From Marinobacter psychrophilus (GTDB taxonomy: Bacteria; Pseudomonadota; Gammaproteobacteria; Pseudomonadales; Oleiphilaceae): a stretch of DNA of 64,000 nt. Shown in pieces: positions 8,802-18,951 of the stretch. The notes beneath the pieces were generated by a model that was given only the letters and a program-made list of their open reading frames with translations, was not told the origin of the DNA and did no database searches. A program made the translations under genes and the position numbers. Within the stretch, counting starts at the first letter, position 1; each line of letters opens with the position of its first letter. The stretch covers positions 558,001 through 622,000 of the forward strand of contig NZ_CP011494.1 of NCBI RefSeq assembly GCF_001043175.1. The letters run 5' to 3'.

Positions 8802-9959
8802 TTAAAGCCAGTCGTTCAGCATAATTCCCACGCCGATCCTCTGAATGCGCTCGTTGTAGTCAATTAGGCTCTCGCCGTAACCGTTGTAATAATGCACGAA
8901 GCCTTTGATGGCCTCGCCGATGGGGAAGCTATAGCCAAACTCCACCGAGGTTCTGTTGTCTGAGATGCGCAGGTTGTTCAGCAGTTTCAGCGAGAAGGTG
9001 CGGTCTTCCGTCAGCTTGTAAACTGCGTGGTAACTGCCATGGCCCAGATAGCTTTCAATATCGTTGTTGTCGTCGGTGCTGCCCTCTGGCAAGCGTATCC
9101 AGGGTTGAACCATGAACAGCCAGCGCTTGTAAGTGTAAGTTCCCATGCCAACAATGCGGTTCCAACTGCGCGAGCGCGGCTCGGCCTGACCGTTTGACTG
9201 GTGGTTAATGCCCACATACAACGTATCCAGGCGGCCTGGCCCAATGTTCCAGTCGGGTTGGTAGCGCAGGAATAGTTCAGGCTCGTAGTTGGTTTCACGA
9301 AACGGCGCGGACTCATCCTGATTGTAAAGCTGCCAGAAAGACTTCTGGGTGTAGCCGAACCAAAGGGTAGCGCGTTTATCCATAAGGCCGGTGAATAGCG
9401 GAACTTTGAAGCTGATCTGGTACTTGGCTTCTTCCTGCTTAAGGTCGTAATCGTAGCCGGTTACGCCCAGGCGCGGACTCGTAGGTGCCTGATTTGGGTG
9501 GTCGGACCAGGTGACTGGCAAAATATAGTTTGGGCGGTGGCGAATAAAACTGCCAGAGAACGAAAACAGGGCCTCTTCTGCTTCCAGGTAGCGGTCCAGA
9601 ATCGACGACATTACGGCGGTTTCGTCGTCTGCCCCGGGGCTATTCAGTCCTCCTTTTATGTTCCGCTTGCTTGGCGGTAGTGCTTCGGTAGCGCTTTCTA
9701 TCCGCTGCCGTTGCTCGGTGCTGGCGTTGTCGCGGGCTAGATCAGGCTGGTAAACCTCATCGAAACAGGCCAGGCGCTGCAATCCATCGCGAATCAGTGC
9801 GCAGTCTTGGGCGGACAGAGGCTGACCCGCCATGGGCTCAGCATCGGTTTGGGCACCGGCCGCAGGCGCCCAGGCCAAAGTGTACAATGCGGCGGATATT
9901 GCCGTTGCCAACACGTGGCGTCGCTGCCGGATAATTGTTAACGCAGGTGTGAATAGCAT
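8802..9959 (-). CDS. pldA: Outer membrane phospholipase A (OMPLA)
   Basis: 385 residues with a signal peptide (cleavage likely after about residue 36, AGAQ). A variable periplasmic N-terminal region of about 90 residues is followed by the beta-barrel. The catalytic triad of the family is visible: His253 and Ser255 in INHQSNG and Asn267 in SRSWNR. The segment FGYTQKSFWQLYN is also characteristic. OMPLA is a calcium-dependent dimer that hydrolyses misplaced phospholipids in the outer leaflet. The protein is longer than E. coli PldA (289) because of the N-terminal region, which contains a cysteine pair (Cys53, Cys65). Confidence 0.92.
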   Translation of the reverse strand: MLFTPALTIIRQRRHVLATAISAALYTLAWAPAAGAQTDAEPMAGQPLSAQDCALIRDGLQRLACFDEVYQPDLARDNASTEQRQRIESATEALPPSKRNIKGGLNSPGADDETAVMSSILDRYLEAEEALFSFSGSFIRHRPNYILPVTWSDHPNQAPTSPRLGVTGYDYDLKQEEAKYQISFKVPLFTGLMDKRATLWFGYTQKSFWQLYNQDESAPFRETNYEPELFLRYQPDWNIGPGRLDTLYVGINHQSNGQAEPRSRSWNRIVGMGTYTYKRWLFMVQPWIRLPEGSTDDNNDIESYLGHGSYHAVYKLTEDRTFSLKLLNNLRISDNRTSVEFGYSFPIGEAIKGFVHYYNGYGESLIDYNERIQRIGVGIMLNDWL

Positions 9960-10017
9960 GGTGGTAATGTCTCTTTGACCCTTAACGGAAGAAAAACGGC
10001 GTGTAAATGGTGATGTT

Positions 10018-10353
10018 TTACGGGGCGTTCAGGCTGATCCAGGTATTTGCTATGCCGTATAACCACACGCTGGACATGGTCAATGCCATTAATGCGAAAA
10101 TCAGTTTATGGCGATTTTGCCGCTCTGCGCCGGCGGCAACTACCCAACGCAGGTACATCAAGCCAATAAAACTGGTGAAAACCAGCAGGCTGGCCACAGC
10201 CGGTATCAGCAACCAGGCGGGCGCCAGAACTTCCCCCGGCGGCGTACTGGAACCAAACCAGAGCATAGAGCCCAATAGTGTAGCTAGCGCAGTAAACTCT
10301 AGAATTAAGAGCGGCTTGCGTAAGCGGTTGGAAGAGTGACCGGGATCTTTCAT
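10018..10353 (-). CDS. Small inner-membrane protein of unknown function
   Basis: 111 residues, not recognised. Three hydrophobic segments are visible, at about 14-34, 46-66 and 85-105, the second and third separated by a basic stretch (GAERQNRHK). The start has a good ribosome-binding site (AGGA 7 nt upstream on the minus strand), which supports a real gene. It lies between pldA, same strand with a 58-nt gap, and the divergent cytochrome c5 gene. No function can be assigned. Confidence 0.65.
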   Translation of the reverse strand: MKDPGHSSNRLRKPLLILEFTALATLLGSMLWFGSSTPPGEVLAPAWLLIPAVASLLVFTSFIGLMYLRWVVAAGAERQNRHKLIFALMALTMSSVWLYGIANTWISLNAP

Positions 10354-10498
10354 GACGAATTCCTGAGCGATAAACGGGCCGAGAGCGTATGGTAACCATA
10401 ACGGTGCGACAGGTCTTGTGATTTGCCAAATGGCAACAAATGATGCTGAAATTGATGTATCAGTCTGCGTGTTGGTTTTTTTGCCAAGGTACAGCCGC

Positions 10499-10504
10499 TA
10501 TAAT
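10499..10504 (+). promoter_or_regulatory. Candidate -10 element (TATAAT) for cytochrome c5
   Basis: A perfect TATAAT lies 42 nt before the chosen GTG start of the cytochrome gene. No good -35 sits at 16-18 nt; a T-rich stretch (10476-10482) occupies that place, so the promoter call is tentative. Confidence 0.4.
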
Positions 10505-10545
10505 GCGGCGACTTATTATTATAACGCTTGAATGCGAGGTGCATT

Positions 10546-10965
10546 GTGAAGATGAAGAGAATTCTGGTCGCTGTTCTGCTTGGTTTTGGTCTAACAGCCG
10601 GCGCCGCTATGGCAAATTTTGAGGACGAAATTTTGTCCCGTATCCAGCCGGTAGGCAGTATCTGCTTGCAGGGCGACGATTGTGGCGCAGCCGCAGCTCC
10701 AACGGTTGCAGTCAGTGCTGGCCCTCGCTCTGGCTCTGAGGTTTATGGTGCCGTTTGTCTGGCATGCCACACCACGGGTGCAGCCGGTGCGCCGGTGATT
10801 GGTGATGCCAGTTCCTGGGCGCCGCGTGTCGAGCAGGGCTTAGATACGCTGATCTCCCACGCTATCAATGGCTATAACGCCATGCCAGCTAAAGGTGGCT
10901 GTGCCAGCTGCCCGGATGAAGAAATTGCAGCCGCTGTTGAATATTTAGTGGCAGAGAGCAAGTAA
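10546..10965 (+). CDS. Cytochrome c5 (periplasmic class I c-type cytochrome)
   Basis: 139 residues from GTG 10546, chosen because GAGG lies 6 nt upstream; ATG 10552 is also possible. A signal peptide (KRILVAVLLGFGLTAGAAMA) leads to a periplasmic domain with one haem site CLACH (Cys71, Cys74, His75). The likely Met axial ligand is in NAMPAKGGC, and the CASC cysteines fit the extra disulfide of cytochrome c5. It should carry electrons between the bc1 complex and terminal oxidases. Confidence 0.88.
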   Translation: MKMKRILVAVLLGFGLTAGAAMANFEDEILSRIQPVGSICLQGDDCGAAAAPTVAVSAGPRSGSEVYGAVCLACHTTGAAGAPVIGDASSWAPRVEQGLDTLISHAINGYNAMPAKGGCASCPDEEIAAAVEYLVAESK

Positions 10966-11009
10966 CACTGCGCAAAACTGGGTTGTTCGCCATTGCGGAC
11001 TGCCCGGTT

Positions 11010-13028
11010 TCAGGCGCCCAAGTCTCCTAGCAGGGCGCTGAGCGTTGCTTTTCCCTTCTTTTGATTTACTTCTACGTCTGCTTCCCCCAAACCCAACCAG
11101 CGCACATCATCCTCGGGCAGTTCGTCTAGAAAACGGCTTGGAATGGTCTCCATTTTTTCGCCGTATTGCCGGCGAGACGCGGCATAAGTTAGGGTCAGTG
11201 TTTCCCGCGCCCGGGTAATACCCACGTACATCAGCCGCCGTTCTTCCTCGATGTTTTCTTCTTCAATGCTCATCCGGTGCGGCAAAATTTCCTCTTCCAG
11301 GCCGATGATGAACACATGGGGAAACTCCAGGCCTTTGGAGGCGTGCAGAGTTAGCAGCTGAACTTTGTCGCTGTCGTCTTCTTCTTCGCGCTGTTCCATC
11401 ATGTCCCGCAGGATCAGCTTGGTAACGGCGTCTTCTACGCCAATTTCGTCCGCGGTGCCTTTGCCATCGTCAAGCATGCGCTGGATGGAATCTACCAGAT
11501 ACCAGATGTTCTCCATGCGCCGCTGCGCCTGTTTGGGAGAGCCCGAATGCTGGTGCAGCCATTCCTCGTACTCTATATCGGTAAACAGCTGCTTAATGAC
11601 CTGCACAGGGTCATCGCTGTGTAACCTTTTGCAGGTAGCGTCTACCCAGTGAGCGAAGCGCCGCAGGCGCTCCAAACCCTTGTCTGTCACGTGGCTTTGC
11701 GCGCCCATATCGCCCAACGCCTTGAACAGGCTGACGTTGCGAGCGCGGGCGTAGTGGCTCAATTGCTCGAGTGTGCGTGGGCCAATCTCACGGCGGGGCA
11801 CGTTAACCACCCGTAAAAATGCGGCGTCGTCAGTGGGATTGATCAGCAAGCGCAAATACGCCATGGCGTCTTTGATCTCACTTTTGGCAAAAAACGATTG
11901 ACCGCCGGAGATGCGATAAGGAATTTGATAGGCCTGTAGCTTCACTTCCAGTAGTCGGGCCTGATGGTTGCCCCGGTAAAGCACCGCAAAATCTTTGAAT
12001 CCCAGGCCCTGCTTCAACTTCTGATCGAGTATTTCGGTGGCTACACGCTCGGTTTCTGCTTCTTCATTGCGGCAACGGATAATGCGGATTTCTTCGCCAA
12101 TGGCGTGATCGCTCCACAGCACTTTTTCAAAGGCGTGTGGGTTATTGGCAATCACCCTGTTGGCGGCACGCAGTATGCGGCTTGTTGAGCGGTAATTCTG
12201 CTCCAGCTTAACCACTTTCAGACTGGGGAAATCCTGTTCCAGTTGTGCCAGGTTCTCCGGTCGCGCTCCGCGCCAGGCGTAAATGGACTGGTCATCATCA
12301 CCCACTACGGTAAAAGCGGCGCGCCCAGCCACCAAAAGCTTCACAAGCTCGTATTGGCACACATTGGTGTCTTGGTACTCATCCACCAGCATGTAACGAA
12401 TCTTACGCTGCCATTTCGCCAGCACGTCCGGGTGTTGGCGAAACAGCATCACTGGCAGCAGGATCAGGTCATCAAAGTCAACGGCGTTGTATGCTTTCAG
12501 GTACTCATTATAGTAACCATAAATAATAGCGATTCTCTGTTCACGCTCGTCTGCAGCCTTGCTCAGTGCTTCGGCAGGTGCACGCATGGCGTTTTTCCAA
12601 GAAGAGATGGTCATCTGTACCGGGTTCAGTTCATCACCAGCGTCGGTGCTACCATGGGTCAGCATTAAATCCTGTATTAGAGCTTTGGCGTCTTCAGCAT
12701 CAAAAATGGAAAATCCGGGGTGATAGCCCAGGTGGTCATGCTCCTCACGGATTATGTTCAGACCCAGGTTATGAAAGGTGGAAACGGTTAATCCACGGGT
12801 TAGCTTTCGATCGATGATGCGGCCAACACGCTCTTTCATCTCTCGTGCGGCTTTGTTGGTGAAGGTCACGGCCGCAATGTGCCGACCAGGAATGCCCAGC
12901 TGTTCAATAAGAAACGCAATTTTGCGGGTAATGACGCTGGTTTTACCGCTGCCGGCACCAGCCAGTACCAGCATGGGGCCGTCTGCATAGCGCACGGCTT
13001 CGCTTTGTCTTTTATTGAGTTTCGTCAC
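11010..13028 (-). CDS. rep: ATP-dependent DNA helicase Rep
   Basis: Superfamily 1A 3'-5' helicase that clears obstacles ahead of the replication fork. From GTG 13028 the protein is 672 residues and begins MTKLNKRQ, matching Rep (673); a TTG start 24 nt further upstream is possible but less likely. Seen: Walker A GAGSGKT (24-30), Walker B with MLVDEYQDTN, the GDDDQSIYAWRGA motif and LLTLHASKGLEF. RHIAAVTFTNKAAREMKERVG matches Rep rather than UvrD. It converges on cytochrome c5, with 44 nt between the stop codons. Confidence 0.94.
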   Translation of the reverse strand: MTKLNKRQSEAVRYADGPMLVLAGAGSGKTSVITRKIAFLIEQLGIPGRHIAAVTFTNKAAREMKERVGRIIDRKLTRGLTVSTFHNLGLNIIREEHDHLGYHPGFSIFDAEDAKALIQDLMLTHGSTDAGDELNPVQMTISSWKNAMRAPAEALSKAADEREQRIAIIYGYYNEYLKAYNAVDFDDLILLPVMLFRQHPDVLAKWQRKIRYMLVDEYQDTNVCQYELVKLLVAGRAAFTVVGDDDQSIYAWRGARPENLAQLEQDFPSLKVVKLEQNYRSTSRILRAANRVIANNPHAFEKVLWSDHAIGEEIRIIRCRNEEAETERVATEILDQKLKQGLGFKDFAVLYRGNHQARLLEVKLQAYQIPYRISGGQSFFAKSEIKDAMAYLRLLINPTDDAAFLRVVNVPRREIGPRTLEQLSHYARARNVSLFKALGDMGAQSHVTDKGLERLRRFAHWVDATCKRLHSDDPVQVIKQLFTDIEYEEWLHQHSGSPKQAQRRMENIWYLVDSIQRMLDDGKGTADEIGVEDAVTKLILRDMMEQREEEDDSDKVQLLTLHASKGLEFPHVFIIGLEEEILPHRMSIEEENIEEERRLMYVGITRARETLTLTYAASRRQYGEKMETIPSRFLDELPEDDVRWLGLGEADVEVNQKKGKATLSALLGDLGA

Positions 13029-13190
13029 GGCGTCACAGCAGCCTAGTTGCAAAGTGCATTAATATTGTGATTATTCTACAGCACCTGGGTAATCGGCACC
13101 CTACCGAAAAGTCAGCTATTGTTAGTGAAGTGTATGGCTTGAATGACTGCGCATTGGTGAAGAGAATCTTACAAACGCATGGATCCATAG

Positions 13191-14915
13191 ATGGTATCGC
13201 CTCTCGTTTTTTTTGATCAGCCTCGCATTCGCCTGTTGGTGCTAACTCCGGATTATCGCGATTTCCTGTGGATAAATAGCTTGCTAGTGGCCATCGATGA
13301 CTTGGCTATGAGTGCTGCCTGGTGTGCAGACACTGCAAGCTTCGAGCGTGCTATGGCCGACAACCCGTTTAACGTGCTGCTATGGGACTGCCAGCTGCAC
13401 AACGGTGACATGAATGCTTGGTTAATTCATCTTGTTCAGGCCTGCGGCGATAAGCCCGTAGTCGTTATGGGCGCTGACCTGCCGGCAAGCCAGAGTGCAA
13501 CTATGACTGCGGAGGGAGCCGCAGATTATTTATGCCGCCAACAGCTGGACGGTTGGCAATTGCGGCGCGCGGTAAAAGCGGCGTTAGTGCAATCCGAGAT
13601 GTCCATTGAGGCCCAAAGTGCGGGTGTTGATTCCGGCGGGCAGATCAACCGCAAATTGTTTTTTTCAAACTTGCGCCTGGCGTTGCAGCACGCAGAAAGC
13701 CTGGGCCAGCGTCTGGCACTGTTGCATCTGAACATCGATAAATTCCGCAGCATTAATGAAATCTTTGGTTATCATCAGGGCGATGAGCTTATGCTAAAGT
13801 TGGTTGCGGGCATTCGCCAGGTTCTGCGGTGCTCGGACTCCATACTGCGTATTGGCGGGGACGAGTTGGCCATTATCATCGAGCACGTGGAAGATCTTGC
13901 GGACATCAGCCGTGTGGTTCGCAAGATTGATTTAGTGATGGAAGACGTTATTGTTCTGGACGGGTGCCCGGTCAACGTCAACGCAAGCATTGGTGTGGCC
14001 ACCTATCCTGAAGCAGGTAACGATGCGGAGAATTTGCTGCGCCAAGCCAACCGGGCCATGTTTGAGGCCAAGCAGGACGACGGCACCAGCTTTCGCTTTT
14101 ACGATCAGCAGTTTCACATTTCAGCTGGCAAGCAACTGGAGATGGAAGCAGATTTACGCACGGCTCTGCGCGCCGGTGATCTGGAACTTTACTACCAGCC
14201 CAGGGTAGAGCTGGCCACCGGCGACGTTCGCGGCGTGGAGTGTCTGCTGCGCTGGAACCACCCGCGCCTTGGCATGGTTATGCCGGATGAATTTATTCCG
14301 TTGGCTGAGCGCAGCGGGCTGATCGTTCCTATCGGCTACTGGGTGATTGATCAGGCCTGCCAGCGGCTGCGTGAATTGGCCGATCTAGGTTTTGCGGAGC
14401 TGGTGCTGGCGGTGAATCTGTCATTTCGCCAGTTTCACGACCGCAAGATGACCGAGACTATTTTTCGAATTATTTATAACGCGAATATCGATACCAGTTT
14501 GCTCGAATTGGAGCTTACCGAAAGCGCGATGATGCACGACCCAGACTACGCCCGGCAATGCCTGCGGGAGCTAAACGAACTGGGGGTCAACTTCGCTCTG
14601 GATGACTTTGGCACCGGCTTTTCATCGCTCAGTAATCTTCAACATTTCCCCATTGCCCTGGTAAAAATCGACAAATCTTTTGTCCAGGGGTTGGGCGAAT
14701 CTGTCGATTCCGAACACATTATTCGAGCTATTATCAGCTTGGCTCATAGCCTTGATATGAACGTAGTAGCAGAGGGCGTGGAAACCTACGCACAGATGGA
14801 GTTTTTACGGCTACTGAACTGCGACCACGTACAGGGTTACTATTTTGCCCGGCCGATGCCTTGGGGCAAGTTGGTACCGTTCCTTCGTAATCAGAGACAG
14901 TCTGCTTGCCTGTAA
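13191..14915 (+). CDS. Pseudo-receiver / GGDEF / EAL cyclic-di-GMP protein
   Basis: 574 residues. Residues about 12-135 resemble a response-regulator receiver (LLWDCQLHNGD for the phospho-acceptor strand) but lack the paired N-terminal acidic residues and the usual lysine, so phosphorylation is doubtful. The GGDEF domain reads GGDEL at 222-226. The EAL domain begins ECLLRW at 350 (ECL instead of EAL) but keeps DDFGTGFSS, VKIDKSF and EGVET, so phosphodiesterase activity remains possible. No PAS domain lies between, unlike FimX. It likely turns over or senses cyclic di-GMP; the input is unknown. It diverges from rep. Confidence 0.88.
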   Translation: MVSPLVFFDQPRIRLLVLTPDYRDFLWINSLLVAIDDLAMSAAWCADTASFERAMADNPFNVLLWDCQLHNGDMNAWLIHLVQACGDKPVVVMGADLPASQSATMTAEGAADYLCRQQLDGWQLRRAVKAALVQSEMSIEAQSAGVDSGGQINRKLFFSNLRLALQHAESLGQRLALLHLNIDKFRSINEIFGYHQGDELMLKLVAGIRQVLRCSDSILRIGGDELAIIIEHVEDLADISRVVRKIDLVMEDVIVLDGCPVNVNASIGVATYPEAGNDAENLLRQANRAMFEAKQDDGTSFRFYDQQFHISAGKQLEMEADLRTALRAGDLELYYQPRVELATGDVRGVECLLRWNHPRLGMVMPDEFIPLAERSGLIVPIGYWVIDQACQRLRELADLGFAELVLAVNLSFRQFHDRKMTETIFRIIYNANIDTSLLELELTESAMMHDPDYARQCLRELNELGVNFALDDFGTGFSSLSNLQHFPIALVKIDKSFVQGLGESVDSEHIIRAIISLAHSLDMNVVAEGVETYAQMEFLRLLNCDHVQGYYFARPMPWGKLVPFLRNQRQSACL

Positions 14916-14975
14916 TCCTGTGCCGCTGTACCTTTGCCACCTTGTTTGTTAGCGAACGTGATTAGTAGAGGTAGC

Positions 14976-17327
14976 ATGAACAGTATTTCCCGACGCATTG
15001 CGAATGAGCTTGGTGTACGTGAAGAGCAGGTTAACGCCACTGTTGAGCTGTTAAACGGCGGTGCGACCGTGCCTTTTATTGCCCGCTATCGCAAAGAGCT
15101 GACCGGCGCGCTTGACGACATCCAGTTGCGAGCCCTGGAAGAGCGCCTGCGCTATCTGCGCGAACTGGAAGACCGCCGCGCCACCATTTTTGCCAGTATT
15201 GACGAACAGGGCAAATTGACCGATCTGTTGAAAGCCAGCATTAACGGTGCAGACACCAAGAACCGTCTGGAAGATCTCTACCTGCCTTACAAACCCAAAC
15301 GCCGTACCAAAGCCCAGATTGCCCGTGAGGCCGGTCTTGAACCACTGGCCGATGGCCTTTATAACGACCCAACACACGTGCCAGAGGTTTTGGCAACGCA
15401 ATTCGTGAGCGCCGATGTGGCTGACAGCAAGTTAGCCTTGGAAGGCGCCCGTGCCATCCTGATGGAGCGCTTTGCAGAAGACGCTGAGCTTCTGGGCCAG
15501 CTGCGCGGTTTCATCTGGCAGCAAGGCCAGCTGAAAGTCACCGTTATTGCTGGCAAAGAGGACGAAGGTGCCAAATTCCGTGATTACTTTGACTACAGCG
15601 AAGCGTTAAAAAAAGTGCCGTCACACCGCGCTCTGGCTATTCTACGTGGCCGCAACGAGGGCATTCTGAGCTACACCATTGCCGTTGGAGAAAACAGCGA
15701 CGATCGTCGCCAGCCGCACCCGGCGGAATCTTACATTGCCGCCCACTGGAATGTCCGCGACCAGAGCCGGGCGGCCGACAAGTGGCTGGCCGAAGTGGTG
15801 CGCTGGACTTGGCGGGTAAAGCTGTCTGGCCAGCTCGAAACTGACCTGATAGGCCAGATCCGAGAGGCCGCTGAAACCGAGGCTATTCAGGTATTTGCGG
15901 ATAACCTCAAAGATTTGTTGTTGCTTGCTCCGGCCGGGCCCCGAGCCACCCTGGGCCTGGATCCCGGCCTGCGTAGCGGCGTGAAAGTGGCCGTAATTGA
16001 CGGCATAGGGCAGGTGGTGGACCACGGGGCAATATTTCCCCACGCCCCACGAAACCAGTGGGAAGCGTCGATAGAGCAATTGCGCAAATGGTGTCGCCAG
16101 TACAACATCGAGTTGGTGGCTATTGGCAATGGCACTGCCTCGCGGGAAACCGATAAACTGGTGGTCGATCTGTGCAAGCGCTACCCGGAACTGAAATTGG
16201 CGCGCATTGTGGTCAGCGAATCGGGTGCGTCTATTTATTCAGCGTCGGAATTCGCCTCGCGGGAGTTGCCGGACCTGGATGTCACCATTCGCGGTGCGGT
16301 ATCCATTGCCCGGCGTTTGCAGGACCCGTTGGCGGAATTGGTTAAAATTGAGCCAAAATCTATTGGTGTGGGCCAATATCAGCACGACGTATCGCAGGTA
16401 CAGCTATCGCGCAGCCTGAATGCAGTCGTAGAAGACTGTGTAAACGGCGTAGGAGTCGATCTGAACACCGCGTCGGTGCCGCTGTTAACCCGTGTATCTG
16501 GCTTAAACCCCACCATTGCCCAGAATATCGTGGATTATCGCAGCCAGAACGGCCAATTCCGTAATCGCAAGCAGCTGATGAAAGTGCCGCGTTTGGGGGC
16601 CCGCAGCTTCGAACAGGCGGCGGGCTTTTTGCGCATCAGCGATGGTGACAATCCGCTAGATCGGTCTTCGGTGCACCCGGAAGCTTATCGCGTGGTGGAA
16701 ACCATCGCCGCTAAAAATCACCGGGATGTTAATAACCTGGTGGGTGATGCGGCGTTTTTGCGCAGTCTGAACCCGCAGGATTATGTGACCGAGCAGTTTG
16801 GCTTGCCCACGGTCAAAGACATCTTTGCTGAGTTGGAAAAGCCGGGGCGCGACCCACGGCCGGAATTCCGCTTCGCCAGCTTTGAAGAAGGCGTAGAAAC
16901 CCTGAAAGATCTGGAGCCGGGAATGGTGCTCGAAGGGTCGGTCACCAACGTTACCAATTTTGGCGCCTTCGTGGATATTGGCGTGCACCAGGACGGCCTG
17001 GTCCATATATCGGCGTTGGCAGACCGTTTTATAAAAGACCCGCGGGAAGTGGTGAAAGCTGGCGACATTGTAAAAGTGAAGGTGATGGAGGTGGATATTC
17101 CGCGTAAGCGCATCGCTTTGACCATGCGCATGAGTGATCAACCTGGCCAGCAGCCGGCTGAACGGCCCCGTGGTGACAAAAAACCAAGCCCAAATCGCAA
17201 CAATGCGGCTAGCGTGCAAAAACCGGCGCCGGCTGCGAGTCAGAATCAGGGTCAGGGTCAGGGTCAAGGCGCCATGGCAGGAGCTCTGGCTCAGGCCATG
17301 GCGTCGGCCAACAAGCGCGCCCGTTAA
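14976..17327 (+). CDS. tex: Transcription accessory RNA-binding protein Tex
   Basis: 783 residues from ATG 14976, preceded by AGAGGTAG; an upstream in-frame start would add 14 residues not found in the family. Domains in order: N-terminal helical Tex region, YqgF/RNase H-like domain ([17 protein letters not shown], about residues 328-344), helix-hairpin-helix ([14 protein letters not shown], then [11 protein letters not shown]), and an S1 RNA-binding domain ([21 protein letters not shown]). The C-terminal tail is low complexity, with a Gln-Gly repeat encoded by tandem CAGGGT units. Tex binds nucleic acid and affects transcription and stress tolerance. Confidence 0.94.
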   Translation: MNSISRRIANELGVREEQVNATVELLNGGATVPFIARYRKELTGALDDIQLRALEERLRYLRELEDRRATIFASIDEQGKLTDLLKASINGADTKNRLEDLYLPYKPKRRTKAQIAREAGLEPLADGLYNDPTHVPEVLATQFVSADVADSKLALEGARAILMERFAEDAELLGQLRGFIWQQGQLKVTVIAGKEDEGAKFRDYFDYSEALKKVPSHRALAILRGRNEGILSYTIAVGENSDDRRQPHPAESYIAAHWNVRDQSRAADKWLAEVVRWTWRVKLSGQLETDLIGQIREAAETEAIQVFADNLKDLLLLAPAGPRATLGLDPGLRSGVKVAVIDGIGQVVDHGAIFPHAPRNQWEASIEQLRKWCRQYNIELVAIGNGTASRETDKLVVDLCKRYPELKLARIVVSESGASIYSASEFASRELPDLDVTIRGAVSIARRLQDPLAELVKIEPKSIGVGQYQHDVSQVQLSRSLNAVVEDCVNGVGVDLNTASVPLLTRVSGLNPTIAQNIVDYRSQNGQFRNRKQLMKVPRLGARSFEQAAGFLRISDGDNPLDRSSVHPEAYRVVETIAAKNHRDVNNLVGDAAFLRSLNPQDYVTEQFGLPTVKDIFAELEKPGRDPRPEFRFASFEEGVETLKDLEPGMVLEGSVTNVTNFGAFVDIGVHQDGLVHISALADRFIKDPREVVKAGDIVKVKVMEVDIPRKRIALTMRMSDQPGQQPAERPRGDKKPSPNRNNAASVQKPAPAASQNQGQGQGQGAMAGALAQAMASANKRAR
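17247..17265. repeat. Short tandem CAGGGT repeat inside tex
   Basis: About three and a half copies of the hexamer CAGGGT encode a Gln-Gly run in the flexible C-terminal tail of Tex. Length changes here by slippage would keep the reading frame. Confidence 0.7.
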
Positions 17328-17379
17328 TTTACTTGGCAACTTTACTTGGCAACCACAGCGGTTGCAGCAGGAGTTTTTC

Positions 17380-18936
17380 ATGGCTCAATCACGCCATCAC
17401 ATATTTAAGCAGTTTGCCGCCAGCGAATGGCAGGGCTTTCGTAAAGGTGTTGAAAAAGAAGGTTTGCGTGCCGATGCCAGCGGCTTCATTGCACAAACCC
17501 CGCACCCGCACGCTCTGGGTTCGGCGTTGACCCACCCGCGCATTACCACCGATTATTCGGAATCTCTGCTGGAGTTGATTACGCCGGTGTATGACACCAC
17601 CGCCGGCATGCTTGAAGCGCTGGGCCACACCCATCAATTTGTGCAGCAGAACTTGGGCGACGAAGTATTCTGGGCCGCCAGTATGCCCTGTGGTCTGGAT
17701 GGCGACAGCAGTATTCCCATCGCCAACTACGGCAGTTCCAATGTGGGTAAGATGAAACACGTGTATCGCCAAGGCTTGGCGGTGCGCTACGGGCGAATGA
17801 TGCAAAGTATCGCCGGTACCCATTACAACGTGTCGTTACCCGAAGGGTTTTGGCAGCAGTGGCAACAGGCTGTGGGCGACAGCGAGCTGAGCCTGCAAGA
17901 TTTCAAATCTGAGCAGTACTTCTGGTTGATTCGTAATTTCCGCCGCCGTAGCTGGTTGTTAATGCTACTATTTGGCGCTTCACCAGCGCTGGACCAGAGT
18001 TTTGTTGCCAACGTAAGGCACAACCTCAGCAGCTTTAATGCAAATACTTTTTTTGGTGAGCAGGCCAGCTCGCTGCGCATGGGCGATTTGGGTTACCACA
18101 ACAATGCCCAGGCGTCTTTGAACATCTGTTTTAACGAGCTAAAAACCTATACCCGCACTTTGGAACGAGCCATTCACACGCCCTGGCCGCCCTACGAAAA
18201 AATGGGTATAAATCGCGACGGTGAATATATTCAGCTTAATACCAGCGTGCTGCAGATTGAAAACGAGTATTACAGTGCCTTACGGCCGAAGCGCACCGTT
18301 GCCAGTGGTGAAAAGCCCATACACGCGTTGATGAGCCGCGGGGTGGAATACATCGAGGTGCGGTGTCTGGATCTGGACCCGTTTGCCGCCGTGGGTATTA
18401 CCGCGCCGCAAGTGGACTTCCTTGACCTATTCTTGTTGGACTGTCTGTTACAGGACAGTCCGCGGATTGGTGACGATGAGTGTGCCCGGTTGGATAACAA
18501 TTTCAAAGATGTTGTAGCGCGCGGACGCGGACGCGACTTGGCGTTGCAGCTGGGTAATCGCAGTGTTAACGCCGGAGAGACGGCGCTTGAACTTCTGGAT
18601 TCGTTGCAGCCACTGGCGGAACAGCTCGACGGTTGGAATGGCGACGCCACCTACGTGCGGGCTCTGGCGGAGCAGCGGCACAAGTTGGAGGGCAGCTGGT
18701 GTTTGCCATCGCAGCAGGTCTTGGATGCAATGGTCAGTAGTGGCTTGGGCCACCGCGACTGGGCGCTGGACATGTCCCTTAAGCATAAGCACAGCTTGCT
18801 CGCGCAGCCGTTGTCAGATGCCGTGCAGCAGCAATATACAGCGTTTAGCCTTGAGTCCTTGCAACAGCAGCAGCAGATTGAAGCTGCGGATACTCTAAGC
18901 TTTGCCGACTACCTGAATCAGTATCAGCAAAGCTGA
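17380..18936 (+). CDS. gshA: Glutamate-cysteine ligase
   Basis: 518 residues from ATG 17380 (GCAGGAG lies 7 nt upstream), exactly the length of E. coli GshA. The frame is open further back into tex, but that part is the tex C-terminus in another frame. Family motifs seen: KGVEKEGLR near residue 25, HPRITTDYSESLLELITP, ANYGSSNVGKMKHVYRQGL and SIAGTHYNVS. It catalyses the first step of glutathione synthesis, ATP-dependent joining of glutamate and cysteine. It ends 15 nt before the convergent FliL-like gene. Confidence 0.94.
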   Translation: MAQSRHHIFKQFAASEWQGFRKGVEKEGLRADASGFIAQTPHPHALGSALTHPRITTDYSESLLELITPVYDTTAGMLEALGHTHQFVQQNLGDEVFWAASMPCGLDGDSSIPIANYGSSNVGKMKHVYRQGLAVRYGRMMQSIAGTHYNVSLPEGFWQQWQQAVGDSELSLQDFKSEQYFWLIRNFRRRSWLLMLLFGASPALDQSFVANVRHNLSSFNANTFFGEQASSLRMGDLGYHNNAQASLNICFNELKTYTRTLERAIHTPWPPYEKMGINRDGEYIQLNTSVLQIENEYYSALRPKRTVASGEKPIHALMSRGVEYIEVRCLDLDPFAAVGITAPQVDFLDLFLLDCLLQDSPRIGDDECARLDNNFKDVVARGRGRDLALQLGNRSVNAGETALELLDSLQPLAEQLDGWNGDATYVRALAEQRHKLEGSWCLPSQQVLDAMVSSGLGHRDWALDMSLKHKHSLLAQPLSDAVQQQYTAFSLESLQQQQQIEAADTLSFADYLNQYQQS

Positions 18937-18951
18937 GTATCAGAGTGTCGG

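Noticed and set aside
10975..11010. AAACTGGG/CCCGGTTT inverted pair between cytochrome c5 and rep
   Set aside because: Loop of 20 nt, one G-T pair and no T-run; too weak to call a terminator.
13029..13052. TTG start extending Rep by eight residues
   Set aside because: The GTG at 13028 gives the normal Rep N-terminus and length; the extension is Cys-rich and unlike the family.
17134..17379. Upstream extension of the gshA frame into tex
   Set aside because: The extra residues are the tex tail read in another frame; ATG 17380 has a good ribosome-binding site and yields exactly 518 residues.
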